Part shown: positions 24,501 to 30,962 of the stretch, piece by piece
How positions within the stretch are numbered: position 1 is the stretch's first letter
Layout of the letters: every line of letters starts with the position of its first letter
Origin: a virus
DNA: 35,582 bases
Strand: one strand, 5' to 3'
IMG/VR virus record: IMGVR_UViG_3300046512_000239
Coordinates: 1 to 35,582 of that record
The notes under the pieces: generated by a model
Told to the model about the DNA's origin: nothing
Databases searched by the model: none
What the model saw: only the letters and a program-made list of their open reading frames with translations
Translations under genes and position numbers: made by a program

Positions 24501-25146
24501 GCTCGATGCAAAGGTGGCTGAGAACGCGGCGAACATTACCAGTTTGGAACAGGTGGTCGTCACTAACGATTCAGCGCTATCCACAAAGATCGACCAGGTT
24601 AGCGTGTCAGTAGTGCAGAACACCTCGGATATTGGAGCGAACAGTTCTGCGATCAGCACTAACACTGCGGCGATCCAGCAGACAGCCACAGCCTTTGCAG
24701 ACACCAACGGCAAGCTGTCCACCATGTGGTCGGTGAAAATGCAGGTCACTGGTGGAGGGCAGTACGTCGCGGCCGGCATCGGGCTGGGCATCGAGAATAC
24801 CGGTGCCGGTCTACAAAGCCAGTTTCTGGTCAGCGCTGATCGGTTCGCCGTCGTCAACACCATTGCCGGTGGCACCGTCTCGGTACCGTTTGCGGTGCAG
24901 GGCGGGCAGGTGTTCATCAACCAGGCGTTCATCGCTGATGGCACGATAACCAATGCCAAGATCGGCAGCTACATCAGCTCCACCAACTATATCGCCGGTC
25001 AACAGGGCTGGATTCTCAACAAGGACGGCACATTGGAGATCAACGGCATTGTTCCGGGTCAGGGCCGGCTGGTAATCAATTCGCTGAACGTTTCGGTCTA
25101 TGACGCCAGCAACGTGTTGCGTGTCCGTCTCGGCTATCTGGGGTGA
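21541..25146 (+). CDS. Host specificity protein J-like (central tail fibre)
   Basis: A 1201-aa tail-tip protein. The N-terminal ~600 residues follow the J-like core (KGGSSKPKSPVEASDSLRST, EGEFDEVPTDYSIFLDNTPI, then the NPAWITYGICTEDRFGLG region and PLPGHIISVAD). Residues ~620-830 hold fibronectin-III-like repeats (SITWPAVNGAVGYDVEWRK, YVARVRAVSAF). Beyond ~850 are helical and repetitive segments, and the C-terminal ~200 residues (GLGIENTG, SQFLVSADRFAV, DGTITNAKIGSYI) resemble the DUF1983 tip domain. It is the main candidate for receptor recognition. Confidence 0.93.
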   Translation: MGAALKMDIHGEKGGSSKPKSPVEASDSLRSTNLAKLLIAVGEGEFDEVPTDYSIFLDNTPIRDASGNYNFPNVKWDWRSGSVDQTYIPGIPAVENETSLNVELRSDAPWVRSISNTQLSAIRMRFAWPALQQQDDEGNVGGYRIEYAIDLATDGGAYQQVYPDAVDGKTTTRYERSIRVDLPEATTGWQIRVRRLTPNQNSNKIADTMLIAGYTEVIDAKLRYPNTALLYIEFDAEQFTNISAVTVRCRARKWQVPSNYDPITRTYTGTWDGTMKQAWTNNPAWITYGICTEDRFGLGKRIKSFMVDKWELYRISQYCDQLVPNGLGDVEPRFLCDMNLQGKADAWSLLRDIAAIYRGMTYWAQGQLVMQADMPRAQDFDYVFTRANVIDGKFSYGSASAKTRYTRALVSYDNPANNYDTDVIPFADLGLQRRMGDKPIELSAIGCTRASEAQRRGKWAILSNNQDRTVSFKTGMEGVIPLPGHIISVADSLLAGREVGGRISAAAGRVVTLDRDTQAKVGDRLIINLPGGLAEGRTVQSVSGRDVTVTTSYSDAPRAQLQWALDADDLAIPLYRVLSTRRTTEGDFEISALQYNPSKFAFIDTGARLEERPISVIPITVVPAPASVTLTSSSVVSQGIAVATMSITWPAVNGAVGYDVEWRKDSGNWIKLPRTGMTSVDVVGIYAGAYVARVRAVSAFDISSVWRASILTNLTGKQGLPPAVSFLTATPLLFGIYLKWGFPAGAEDTQRTEIWYGPTTSLEAATKLTDLSYPQSDFSMLGLAAGVTFYFWARLFDRIGNTGPWYPIGMGVQGQSSADAEAILEMLAGQITETELGEDLLAEIQKIPGLQAQIDALDGLKGYDPAITYVEYDMVVQGKRIYQATGNVPIDTPPPNPAYWLDVGQTVETANGLAQQVATNTAEITVIDGEVTAQATAFQALRASSRDDNGGGDLADAMKGWTSTASIATEEKVRTSENFAMAQRQTTLDAKVAENAANITSLEQVVVTNDSALSTKIDQVSVSVVQNTSDIGANSSAISTNTAAIQQTATAFADTNGKLSTMWSVKMQVTGGGQYVAAGIGLGIENTGAGLQSQFLVSADRFAVVNTIAGGTVSVPFAVQGGQVFINQAFIADGTITNAKIGSYISSTNYIAGQQGWILNKDGTLEINGIVPGQGRLVINSLNVSVYDASNVLRVRLGYLG

Positions 25147-25149
25147 TAA

Positions 25150-25506
25150 ATGGCTTTATTTGGCATGCGTGTCTGGGACGGAAGCGGCAATCTGTCCATG
25201 GACACCAACAGCTTCACGTACCAGGTGATCTGGCAAGGCGTCATCGACTTCAGTGGGTCAACGCCCAGCTACACGCTGAACATCCCAGGCTTCAATCCGT
25301 CGACCTGCGTATTCATGATCATTCCGACCCGGGCACAGGATGTGCAGTCGGCAGAGAACGATGGCTTGGGAAACATGAAGTCATATCCCTACGTCACAAC
25401 AGCGGTGGGGCAGGTAGTGGTCCAACCTAAAAATCCATCATCCAGCGCTACTACGCTTCAGACACGGATCGTCGCCAAGGCCTACGCGGTGAGGTTCGCC
25501 ACATGA
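25150..25506 (+). CDS. Small tail-tip accessory protein (118 aa)
   Basis: The gene begins three bases after the J-like stop. The product is beta-rich (ALFGMRVWDGSGNLSMDT, TYQVIWQGVIDF, SYTLNIPGFNPSTCVFMI) with a VRFAT end. No family is recognised. The position directly after J and the 4-base overlap with the next gene suggest a tip or fibre accessory protein. Confidence 0.72.
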   Translation: MALFGMRVWDGSGNLSMDTNSFTYQVIWQGVIDFSGSTPSYTLNIPGFNPSTCVFMIIPTRAQDVQSAENDGLGNMKSYPYVTTAVGQVVVQPKNPSSSATTLQTRIVAKAYAVRFAT

Positions 25507-26165
25507 GTTTTGGATTTCAGAGCATCAACGACGGCGCATTCATTCAGATCGACTCCGAGGCGCCCAGGCTGTGCATGCTCACCCAAGGGTCGTATTCCGG
25601 TAGCGGAACCGCCTCCGGCTCCTTTGCCAGGGCAATCACAAGCCAAGATCCACCACTGGTGTTTATTCGACCAACTCAGACTGGCGTTATTCAGGTGCCG
25701 ATATCGGTCTGGTTCACTGGAACGCCGGGAAACTGGACCGGCTTCTCGATGAAAGCCTCGGTCGTCGATGCAACCCTCAGCGGGCAGTACTTCGTGGCTG
25801 CCTGGGCATCCATGGGAACCGCAGCCTATGGCTTGCGGATATGGGATCAGAGCGCCGCCCTGATCTATGACAGCGGCGCGCCCGCAGTCGTCGTGACCTT
25901 TGCCGCGGGCAATTGGGCGTACTTGGGGAGCGAGGTGCTCGTCGTTGGTCGGCGGTACATCTGGTCAATTACCAAGACGCTCGCGTCGGGGGAGTACATC
26001 TCGCTGAACCCTTTTGCCATGCATTGCCACAACGATGCATCGGGCGGCGGCTGCGCTTTGGCCGTTGATTACGCCAACGGCAGGATATTGATGTACAGCC
26101 TCGCATCAACTGCTTGGACTAACCAAGGGCACCGGTCATTCCTCTGCGCCAAATTACTGGCCTGA
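25503..26165 (+). CDS. Hypothetical tail-tip / fibre protein (220 aa)
   Basis: ATG 25503 overlaps the stop of the gene before it (ATGA). The first 40 residues resemble the N-terminus of the preceding protein type (FGFQSINDGAFIQIDSE), and the rest is beta-rich with many small residues (GSYSGSGTASGSF, YGLRIWDQSAALIYDSGAP). Two histidine-cysteine spots (MHCHN, GGGCAL) lie near the end. It probably forms part of the baseplate-like tip or a receptor-binding module; the specific role is unknown. Confidence 0.7.
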   Translation: MSFGFQSINDGAFIQIDSEAPRLCMLTQGSYSGSGTASGSFARAITSQDPPLVFIRPTQTGVIQVPISVWFTGTPGNWTGFSMKASVVDATLSGQYFVAAWASMGTAAYGLRIWDQSAALIYDSGAPAVVVTFAAGNWAYLGSEVLVVGRRYIWSITKTLASGEYISLNPFAMHCHNDASGGGCALAVDYANGRILMYSLASTAWTNQGHRSFLCAKLLA

Positions 26166-26189
26166 TCACCTTACATCTGGAGATATTCA

Positions 26190-27260
26190 ATGCCCTGGCA
26201 CAGATTGGGGACGATTTCTGTCACCCTGAATTCCAGCACCGTGACCGGTGTTGGTACCGGATTTGCTGCAAATACCCGTATCGGCGATGCCTTTATTGGC
26301 CCAGACGGACGTCAATACGAGCTTGCAAACGTCGCAAGCGATACGGTCATTTCGATCACTCCGGCCTACCTTGGGCCGACGGCATCTGGCGCGACCTACG
26401 CGATAGTGCCCGTTCAGGGTTACCAGAAAGGCTTGTCCGATCAGGTGCGCGACTGGGTAAACACTTACGGCTCGAAGATGGCCGCGCTCGGGACGACCGG
26501 TAATTACGACATTCTTCCGGTTAATAAGGGTGGTACTGGTGGAACAACCGCCTTGGGAACGGCCGCGTTCCTGACGGCTACAACTTCCAATACCGATTCA
26601 ACCGTAGGCAGGGCGCTAAAAGTAGGAGACCTGGGCGTCGGCGTGCCAATTGTACTGACATCTCCAAACCTCAACACCCTCGTCTCGAACGGCACCTATT
26701 ATTGTGATACCCCAACCAACTCCCCAGGCAATGCCAGCGGCTGGCTGGTAGTTACTGGTGTCTCCGCTAACTACGCATCTCAAACCTTTAATGCGCTGAG
26801 CACGGGTATTAAATATTGGCGCGAACTAGTAGCAGGTGTATGGGGGAAATGGGACGCCGTTTACAGTTCGCGCAACTCAGTTGGCACCGTCTCGCAGGCA
26901 GGTGGCGCCCCTACTGGTGCACTCATGGAATATGTTTCCACGGCTTCCGGAGAAGCCTGGAAGTTTGCATGCGGGCTGATGATTTGCACAAGGACGATAT
27001 ACTCGGGGTCAACGCCAATAACCTCGGCGCTTGGACCGCTCTTCTACTATCCACTCCTGCCCAGGTTCTCGTTTGCGGCAACCTTCGCCGCGTTGCCCGA
27101 CACAAAGATAACTATCCGTTCATATGGGCCTGTGATCTGGGCCGCAAACGGCAACAGTGACGCAACTACCACGCAGGGTCCGGTTGTCTACCCAATCTGC
27201 GTTGGGTCCGTCACCGTAGATATTGAAATTCACCAACTTGCGATAGGGCGGTGGTTCTAA
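26190..27260 (+). CDS. Tail fibre protein (356 aa)
   Basis: CTGGAG precedes ATG 26190. The N-terminus (VTLNSSTVTGVGTGFAANTR, RQYELANVASDTVISI) is a beta-structured anchor domain, followed by NKGGTGGTTALGTAAF, a motif typical of tail fibre shafts. The C-terminal ~190 residues (NASGWLVVTGVSANYASQTF, GIKYWRELVAGVWGKWDAV) resemble the pyocin/phage fibre knob family. This is the likely side or straight fibre contacting LPS or another surface sugar. Confidence 0.85.
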   Translation: MPWHRLGTISVTLNSSTVTGVGTGFAANTRIGDAFIGPDGRQYELANVASDTVISITPAYLGPTASGATYAIVPVQGYQKGLSDQVRDWVNTYGSKMAALGTTGNYDILPVNKGGTGGTTALGTAAFLTATTSNTDSTVGRALKVGDLGVGVPIVLTSPNLNTLVSNGTYYCDTPTNSPGNASGWLVVTGVSANYASQTFNALSTGIKYWRELVAGVWGKWDAVYSSRNSVGTVSQAGGAPTGALMEYVSTASGEAWKFACGLMICTRTIYSGSTPITSALGPLFYYPLLPRFSFAATFAALPDTKITIRSYGPVIWAANGNSDATTTQGPVVYPICVGSVTVDIEIHQLAIGRWF

Positions 27261-27595
27261 TGCGCATTAAATTGACACCATCTCGTCGTGACGATTCTCT
27301 TGTCGTAGTTCGCTCAGGAAACATCCTCATGGTTAATGGCGAAGCATTTGATTTTTCGCCAATGGGTGATGGGGACACGCTGCCCCGTTCAGCGATTCAA
27401 TCGGAGTGGTTTCCCGGCGATGTCGATAAAGTGGATGGCGAGTTGACGCTTACGCTTCTGCTCCCAATCCCTCCAAACTACAGCCCCGAGCAAGCGTTTC
27501 CCGTTGACTTGCTAAGCGTTGTTGATGGGCCATTAATCTTCCCCGCGCCGTTGCCTGACAAGTTGATCTCTGTAGATATCGAGGTGCCAACATGA
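27260..27595 (+). CDS. Small protein next to the fibre gene (111 aa)
   Basis: ATG 27260 shares one base with the fibre stop, with GGCGGTGG upstream; the GTG at 27251 is less likely. The protein is compact and beta-rich (MRIKLTPSRRDDSLVVVRSG, LMVNGEAFDFSPMGDGDTLP, LTLTLLLPIPPNYSPEQAF). I recognise the type as a frequent neighbour of fibre genes in Pseudomonas prophages but know no established function. It may assist fibre folding or attachment. Confidence 0.72.
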   Translation: MRIKLTPSRRDDSLVVVRSGNILMVNGEAFDFSPMGDGDTLPRSAIQSEWFPGDVDKVDGELTLTLLLPIPPNYSPEQAFPVDLLSVVDGPLIFPAPLPDKLISVDIEVPT

Positions 27596-27957
27596 ATATC
27601 GACTGGAGCCAACTGATCACCAAGTCCATGAAGGACGCCACGGCACAGGCTGCACTACTGGCTAACGCCAAGTCTGAGCTCTCGACTAAAAATGCCAAGT
27701 CGGTCGCGCAGATCAAGCGCATACAGGAGAGAGTCGACACGCTCGGCTACGGCATCGACGCCGGCGAGGCAACGGCAGAGGACGAAGCGGAGCAGGCCGC
27801 GCTGCTGGTGAACCTCAAAGCCTGGAAAGCCTACAAGTTCGCACTGGGTAAAGTCCCCGTACAGCCAACCTGGTATGCCGCGCCGATCTGGCCGCTGGAG
27901 CCAGCTGTTCCGGTGATCGTGGCCGATCCCGATGATCGAGCTGCTGATCTGATGTAA
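27592..27957 (+). CDS. Tail fibre assembly-type protein
   Basis: The gene overlaps the one before it (ATGA) and encodes 121 aa. The N-terminal half is helical (WSQLITKSMKDATAQAALLA, IQERVDTLGYGIDAG). The C-terminal part (LLVNLKAWKAYKFALGKVPV, then WPLEPAVPVI) matches the end of tail fibre assembly chaperones, in which a helix with a conserved W/Y pair is followed by a proline-rich end. It would help fold the fibre encoded at 26190. The family call is by this C-terminal pattern. Confidence 0.7.
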   Translation: MNIDWSQLITKSMKDATAQAALLANAKSELSTKNAKSVAQIKRIQERVDTLGYGIDAGEATAEDEAEQAALLVNLKAWKAYKFALGKVPVQPTWYAAPIWPLEPAVPVIVADPDDRAADLM

Positions 27958-27977
27958 CGCGCCGCATTGCACAGCGC

Positions 27978-28003
27978 ACCCGCCACCGAGCGGGTATTTT
28001 TTT
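27978..28003 (+). terminator. Intrinsic terminator before the endolysin gene
   Basis: ACCCGC (27978-27983) pairs with GCGGGT (27990-27995) around CACCGA, followed by A and seven T. CGGAGAAA and the endolysin ATG follow within 15 bases. Confidence 0.82.
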
Positions 28004-28017
28004 GCCCGGAGAAAAGC

Positions 28018-28443
28018 ATGACCGTTACTGAAAGAGACCGCGACATCCTCGCTCGAACGCTTTGGGGCGAGGCCCGAGGCGAAGGAGTTGCCGGCCAGAT
28101 CGCCGTAGCCTGGACCATCCGCAACCGAGTATTCGACGGCAAAGACCGGTCATGGTGGGGCGAAGGCTATGCCGGTGTGTGCCAAAAGCACTACCAGTTC
28201 AGTTGCTGGAACAGGAACGACCCGAACTTCGCGTACTTGAGTGGCGCGAAGACGATACCGTTCCGCGAATTGGCTCAAGCTAGGATTGCCGCTGACCAGG
28301 TGATCGATGGCAAGGTGCCCGATCCAACCGGTTGCGCCACGCACTATTACGCGACCACCATGCCGAAGGCGCCGACTTGGGTGAAGGGTGCCACACAGAC
28401 CTTGAAGCTGGGGCACCACGTTTTCTTCAAGGATGTGCCATAA
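28018..28443 (+). CDS. Endolysin, SleB-type cell wall hydrolase
   Basis: ATG 28018 with CGGAGAAA upstream gives 141 aa; earlier in-frame starts lie in the terminator. The fold is the SleB/cell wall hydrolase family: RDILARTLWGEARGEG with the catalytic Glu18, then AVAWTIRNRV, and the late GCATHYYATTMPKAPTW motif. No signal peptide is present, so it needs the holin to reach the wall. It is far from the holin genes (about 22 kb), at the right end of the late operon. No Rz/Rz1 spanin pair is recognisable beside it. Confidence 0.9.
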   Translation: MTVTERDRDILARTLWGEARGEGVAGQIAVAWTIRNRVFDGKDRSWWGEGYAGVCQKHYQFSCWNRNDPNFAYLSGAKTIPFRELAQARIAADQVIDGKVPDPTGCATHYYATTMPKAPTWVKGATQTLKLGHHVFFKDVP

Positions 28444-28447
28444 AAGC

Positions 28448-28765
28448 TCACGCTGTGCCTTTTGTTGAGAAGGCTCGAACCTGCTTTTCAAGCTGATCAT
28501 TAATGAAGGTGAGGCGTTGAATCTCGCCCAGCTGCACCGTGGTGTCAGCTTCACGGTTTGCCAGCCAAATGCGAGCTTTCGTCAGGTTCGCTGATAGCTG
28601 GTCGTTCACTTCAACAAGGCCGGAAATATTTTCCTTCGCTGCTCGAAGCTCCCGTTTAAGCGCCTGAATGTCCTCTTCCAGCATGCTTGCGTAATGCTCG
28701 ACGGTTTCTAACCTGGTCGGACTGCCCATCCAGTCGCTGGTGTCTTCGATTTCGTAGGGGTCCAC
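28448..28765 (-). CDS. Coiled-coil protein behind a LexA box (105 aa)
   Basis: GTG at 28765 (read leftward) with AAGG upstream is the only start before an in-frame stop. The 105-aa protein has a short acidic head (DPYEIEDTSDWMGS) and then an almost continuous heptad helix (MLEEDIQALKRELRAAKENI, LVEVNDQLSANLTKARIWL, EIQRLTFINDQLEKQVRAF). No enzyme motif is visible. The perfect LexA box 18 bases upstream makes it a likely SOS-induced gene. Its stop nearly meets the endolysin stop on the opposite strand. Function is unknown; an adaptor or regulator of lysis or host proteins is possible. Confidence 0.7.
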   Translation of the reverse strand: MDPYEIEDTSDWMGSPTRLETVEHYASMLEEDIQALKRELRAAKENISGLVEVNDQLSANLTKARIWLANREADTTVQLGEIQRLTFINDQLEKQVRAFSTKGTA

Positions 28766-28783
28766 GGTAAGGCCTTATTGATA

Positions 28784-28799
28784 CTGTTTGGATATACAG
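28784..28799 (-). promoter_or_regulatory. LexA (SOS) box
   Basis: CTGT-N8-ACAG is perfect (CTGT 28784-28787, ACAG 28796-28799), with flanking TA on both sides and AT-rich spacer. It stands 18 bases ahead of the leftward GTG at 28765, where LexA would block transcription until DNA damage. Confidence 0.8.
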
Positions 28800-29065
28800 T
28801 AATAGAGGCGCAGTGATTGGGCGAGGGTGGAGCGACGAGCAGTAGGATTTGGGGCTTTGTATTCGGTCGGCAGGACGCCGTAGGTGGGATTTTCTGCGGG
28901 AAATTCTTCCCCAAAACGCAACCGTTTGGACCAATGTTTATTGGGTTCTAAAGAGTCGCAAAAGGTGTTGATTTTTGGGGCTGCTTTGTAGCTCAAGGCC
29001 TTGATTATAAAGGACTTTGGCGATTCCTATACGGCATCCCAGGCTTTGATGCCGCATTTCGGAAA
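28800..29065. other. Stretch without a convincing gene
   Basis: Between the LexA box and the stop of the next leftward gene. One leftward frame is open (28775-28996, 73 codons from a TTG, and open further to 29029) but has no Shine-Dalgarno and runs through the LexA box. I see no terminator or tRNA. It may be a promoter or leader region for the SOS gene. Confidence 0.4.
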
Positions 29066-29269
29066 TTATTTTGTAGATATTTGACGGACTATTTTCTCAA
29101 ACGCGTCCTGTGCCTCGTAGAACGAATCCCTGGCAGCCAGCCAGGCAACTAAGTCTTCAGTGGTTGGTGCCACTTTGGCTTGAAGAAAATCCCATTGTTC
29201 GCAGTGGTGATCAAAGGCTAGGTTCGCTTTATCCCTTGATTGATCAAGATATTCGGAGGTGGCTGTCAT
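29066..29269 (-). CDS. Small hypothetical protein (67 aa)
   Basis: The leftward ATG at 29269 has AAGGAATG about eight bases upstream, so I prefer it to the longer in-frame version from 29335, which would translate a strong hairpin. The product is acidic and helical (EYLDQSRDKANLAFDHHCEQ, then WLAARDSFYEAQDAFEKI). No family is recognised. It belongs to the leftward accessory block next to attR. Confidence 0.55.
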   Translation of the reverse strand: MTATSEYLDQSRDKANLAFDHHCEQWDFLQAKVAPTTEDLVAWLAARDSFYEAQDAFEKIVRQISTK

Positions 29270-29305
29270 TAGTGCATTCCTTACCGGTTCGAACTGGTTA
29301 TGAGT

Positions 29306-29326
29306 CTTCCGGCTCGTCGCCGGAAG
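29306..29326 (-). other. Perfect hairpin upstream of the 67-aa gene
   Basis: CTTCCGGC (29306-29313) pairs with GCCGGAAG (29319-29326), loop five bases, no T-run. Beside it is a near-palindrome centred on GTTCGAAC (about 29283-29298). These may be a leader structure or an operator of the leftward gene. Confidence 0.4.
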
Positions 29327-29488
29327 TGACCGCATCTTGTACCTATTTTTGTACTACTGACCGTGTAATGCAGGTGAAAACCGGGTGTGCCTGAGTAGGC
29401 AAATGCCCGGATTCATTGCCTATTGTTACTTTGCCTTACCCTTTAAAGTCACGGTGTAACTCTGTGCGAGCAAAGCTTAGTATACTCG

Positions 29489-30445
29489 TTACCCCGCAGC
29501 GGTATTTAAATAGCCATACTCAGCGATAAGCTGTCGAATCTCCTTTGCATCTTCTGGGTAGTCGATTTCGAGCTTTACAAGCCGTTTTTCAATAAAGCCT
29601 TGTAGCTCCTCATCGAGTGAATTTTTTAACTCGATGAAGTCGGTTTTGATTACACGCTTGAGCTCCATGATAAAGTCTTCGATATGCCATTCTACTCCAG
29701 AGAGTAGTGCGGCATCTAAGCCCTGTAGAGCACTAATTAGCACATTTGCAGGGACTTTCCTGATATCCCAAATCAGCGTTTCCGCTTTGCGAAGCTCTGC
29801 TTTCAAACCGGATTGTATTTTTTCAAGGTTATCTACCTTTGTCTCAAGCTTAGTCGTCCCTGAGAGCAATTGATCAAATTTCCCCTCAAGCGAAAGTCTT
29901 ACGGTTTCAAACTGAGATCTAACTTCGGCAGCTTGATTTAGCATTCTGTTTAGATCTTGTTGACTCCTTGCCTCTTGTACATTCGCCATCTCTTGGCCTG
30001 CTTTGGTAAGACTGGTATCCATCTCGGATCGAAATATTTTTATTTTGGCATCGTAGTCTGCCTGTATTCTTTGTACATCCTTTTCATGGAGTTTAAAGTT
30101 GGTGAAAAGGCTAGCGCCAACTAACAATATCACTACGCTCACTACTGCACTAAGGGACCAGATAACGATCGAAATTAATGAGTTTTGAAAGTCGGCGATA
30201 AGTAAATTTTTTTCTTTCAATATCTTCAGTTCGGTCTCGACAGCTGATTCGATTTTGTCAGTTTTAGGGTTGGCAGGTGATATAGATGGGGCATTGTTGT
30301 TCGTCTCTGAGGCTTTAACTGGGCGCTCGTTGGTAGACGGTAAGGCGGAGGAAATCTGGTTTGCAGTTGACACTTCTCCCAAGCATAACAAAGCCCCAAT
30401 ACTAAGCAACAAAGTTAGCGCGGTTGATCGACAGCGTTTAATCAT
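29489..30445 (-). CDS. Membrane-anchored coiled-coil protein of unknown function
   Basis: The leftward ATG at 30445 has AGGGAG upstream and gives 318 aa; the longer frame from a GTG at 30484 is less likely. Residues 1-28 are a signal peptide-like segment (basic, then LTLLLSIGALLCLG, ending VSTA). A Ser/Pro/Asn-rich linker follows (29-88), then a transmembrane helix (about 90-115, ISIVIWSLSAVVSVVILLVG). Residues ~118-235 form a long coiled coil and the last ~80 a helical domain (VLISALQGLDAALLSGVEWH, EELQGFIEKRLVKLEI). The topology puts the coiled coil in the cytoplasm. The DNA is visibly AT-richer than the phage genes, a sign of separate acquisition. No known family. Confidence 0.8.
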   Translation of the reverse strand: MIKRCRSTALTLLLSIGALLCLGEVSTANQISSALPSTNERPVKASETNNNAPSISPANPKTDKIESAVETELKILKEKNLLIADFQNSLISIVIWSLSAVVSVVILLVGASLFTNFKLHEKDVQRIQADYDAKIKIFRSEMDTSLTKAGQEMANVQEARSQQDLNRMLNQAAEVRSQFETVRLSLEGKFDQLLSGTTKLETKVDNLEKIQSGLKAELRKAETLIWDIRKVPANVLISALQGLDAALLSGVEWHIEDFIMELKRVIKTDFIELKNSLDEELQGFIEKRLVKLEIDYPEDAKEIRQLIAEYGYLNTAAG

Positions 30446-30492
30446 TTTTAGCTCCCTGCGAGTTTTCCGCGAGAATAACACCACAAAGTGGC

Positions 30493-30720
30493 CTATGTGA
30501 AAACTAGGTATCCATCCGGCGCCATCATCACCATGAGGGTCATCTTGATAAATTCTTCATTCTTATCGATGGCTTCCAGGGCGCGGCGCACGTTGTCGGC
30601 TACCTCCGCTGATCCTCTATGCTCAACTCAAAGTGTCAGCTCCATGATGGCGGCTTCCAAGGCGAGTTGGTTTTCGTTGATCTTGAATAGCCGGGAAGGG
30701 AGTAGGTCTGAGTTGGGCAT
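30493..30720 (-). pseudogene. Small ORF interrupted by an in-frame TGA
   Basis: Read leftward from ATG 30720 (GGAGG upstream), 30 codons (MPNSDLLPSRLFKINENQLA, then LEAAIMELTL) run into TGA at 30630-30628. The same frame then continues for 44 codons without further stop (VEHRGSAEVADNVRRALEAI, DKNEEFIKMTLMVMMAPDGY) to TAG at 30495-30493. Both halves have the same helical, charged style, so a TGG-to-TGA change in one gene is the simplest reading. Alternatives are a 30-aa peptide or a sequencing error. Confidence 0.55.
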
Positions 30721-30962
30721 CGCGATTTCCTCCGTGAAAGAGATCAGCGTAGCAATCAAAAAAACTTCTCGGAGGGTTGGGTTGATCGCGTGGCAGAACG
30801 CCAGGGCAGGGAGCGTAGGAATATACAACGCTAAGGTATTGATTCTTAAGGGCAACGTGGCTGTTTTTCAACTGCCTTAAAACGCCTATTTGCCGTTATG
30901 GATCAACAGCTTGCATGGGTTTAGGGGTCACCTTGCCATGGTGGCGTTTCTTTTTAGGCGCA

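Noticed and set aside
28775-28996. Leftward 73-codon ORF
   Set aside because: Starts with TTG without a Shine-Dalgarno and its end covers the LexA box; no recognisable protein features.
30488-30880. Rightward 130-codon ORF
   Set aside because: Lies opposite the interrupted leftward ORF and its protein is Ser/Arg-rich without fold features; a shadow frame.
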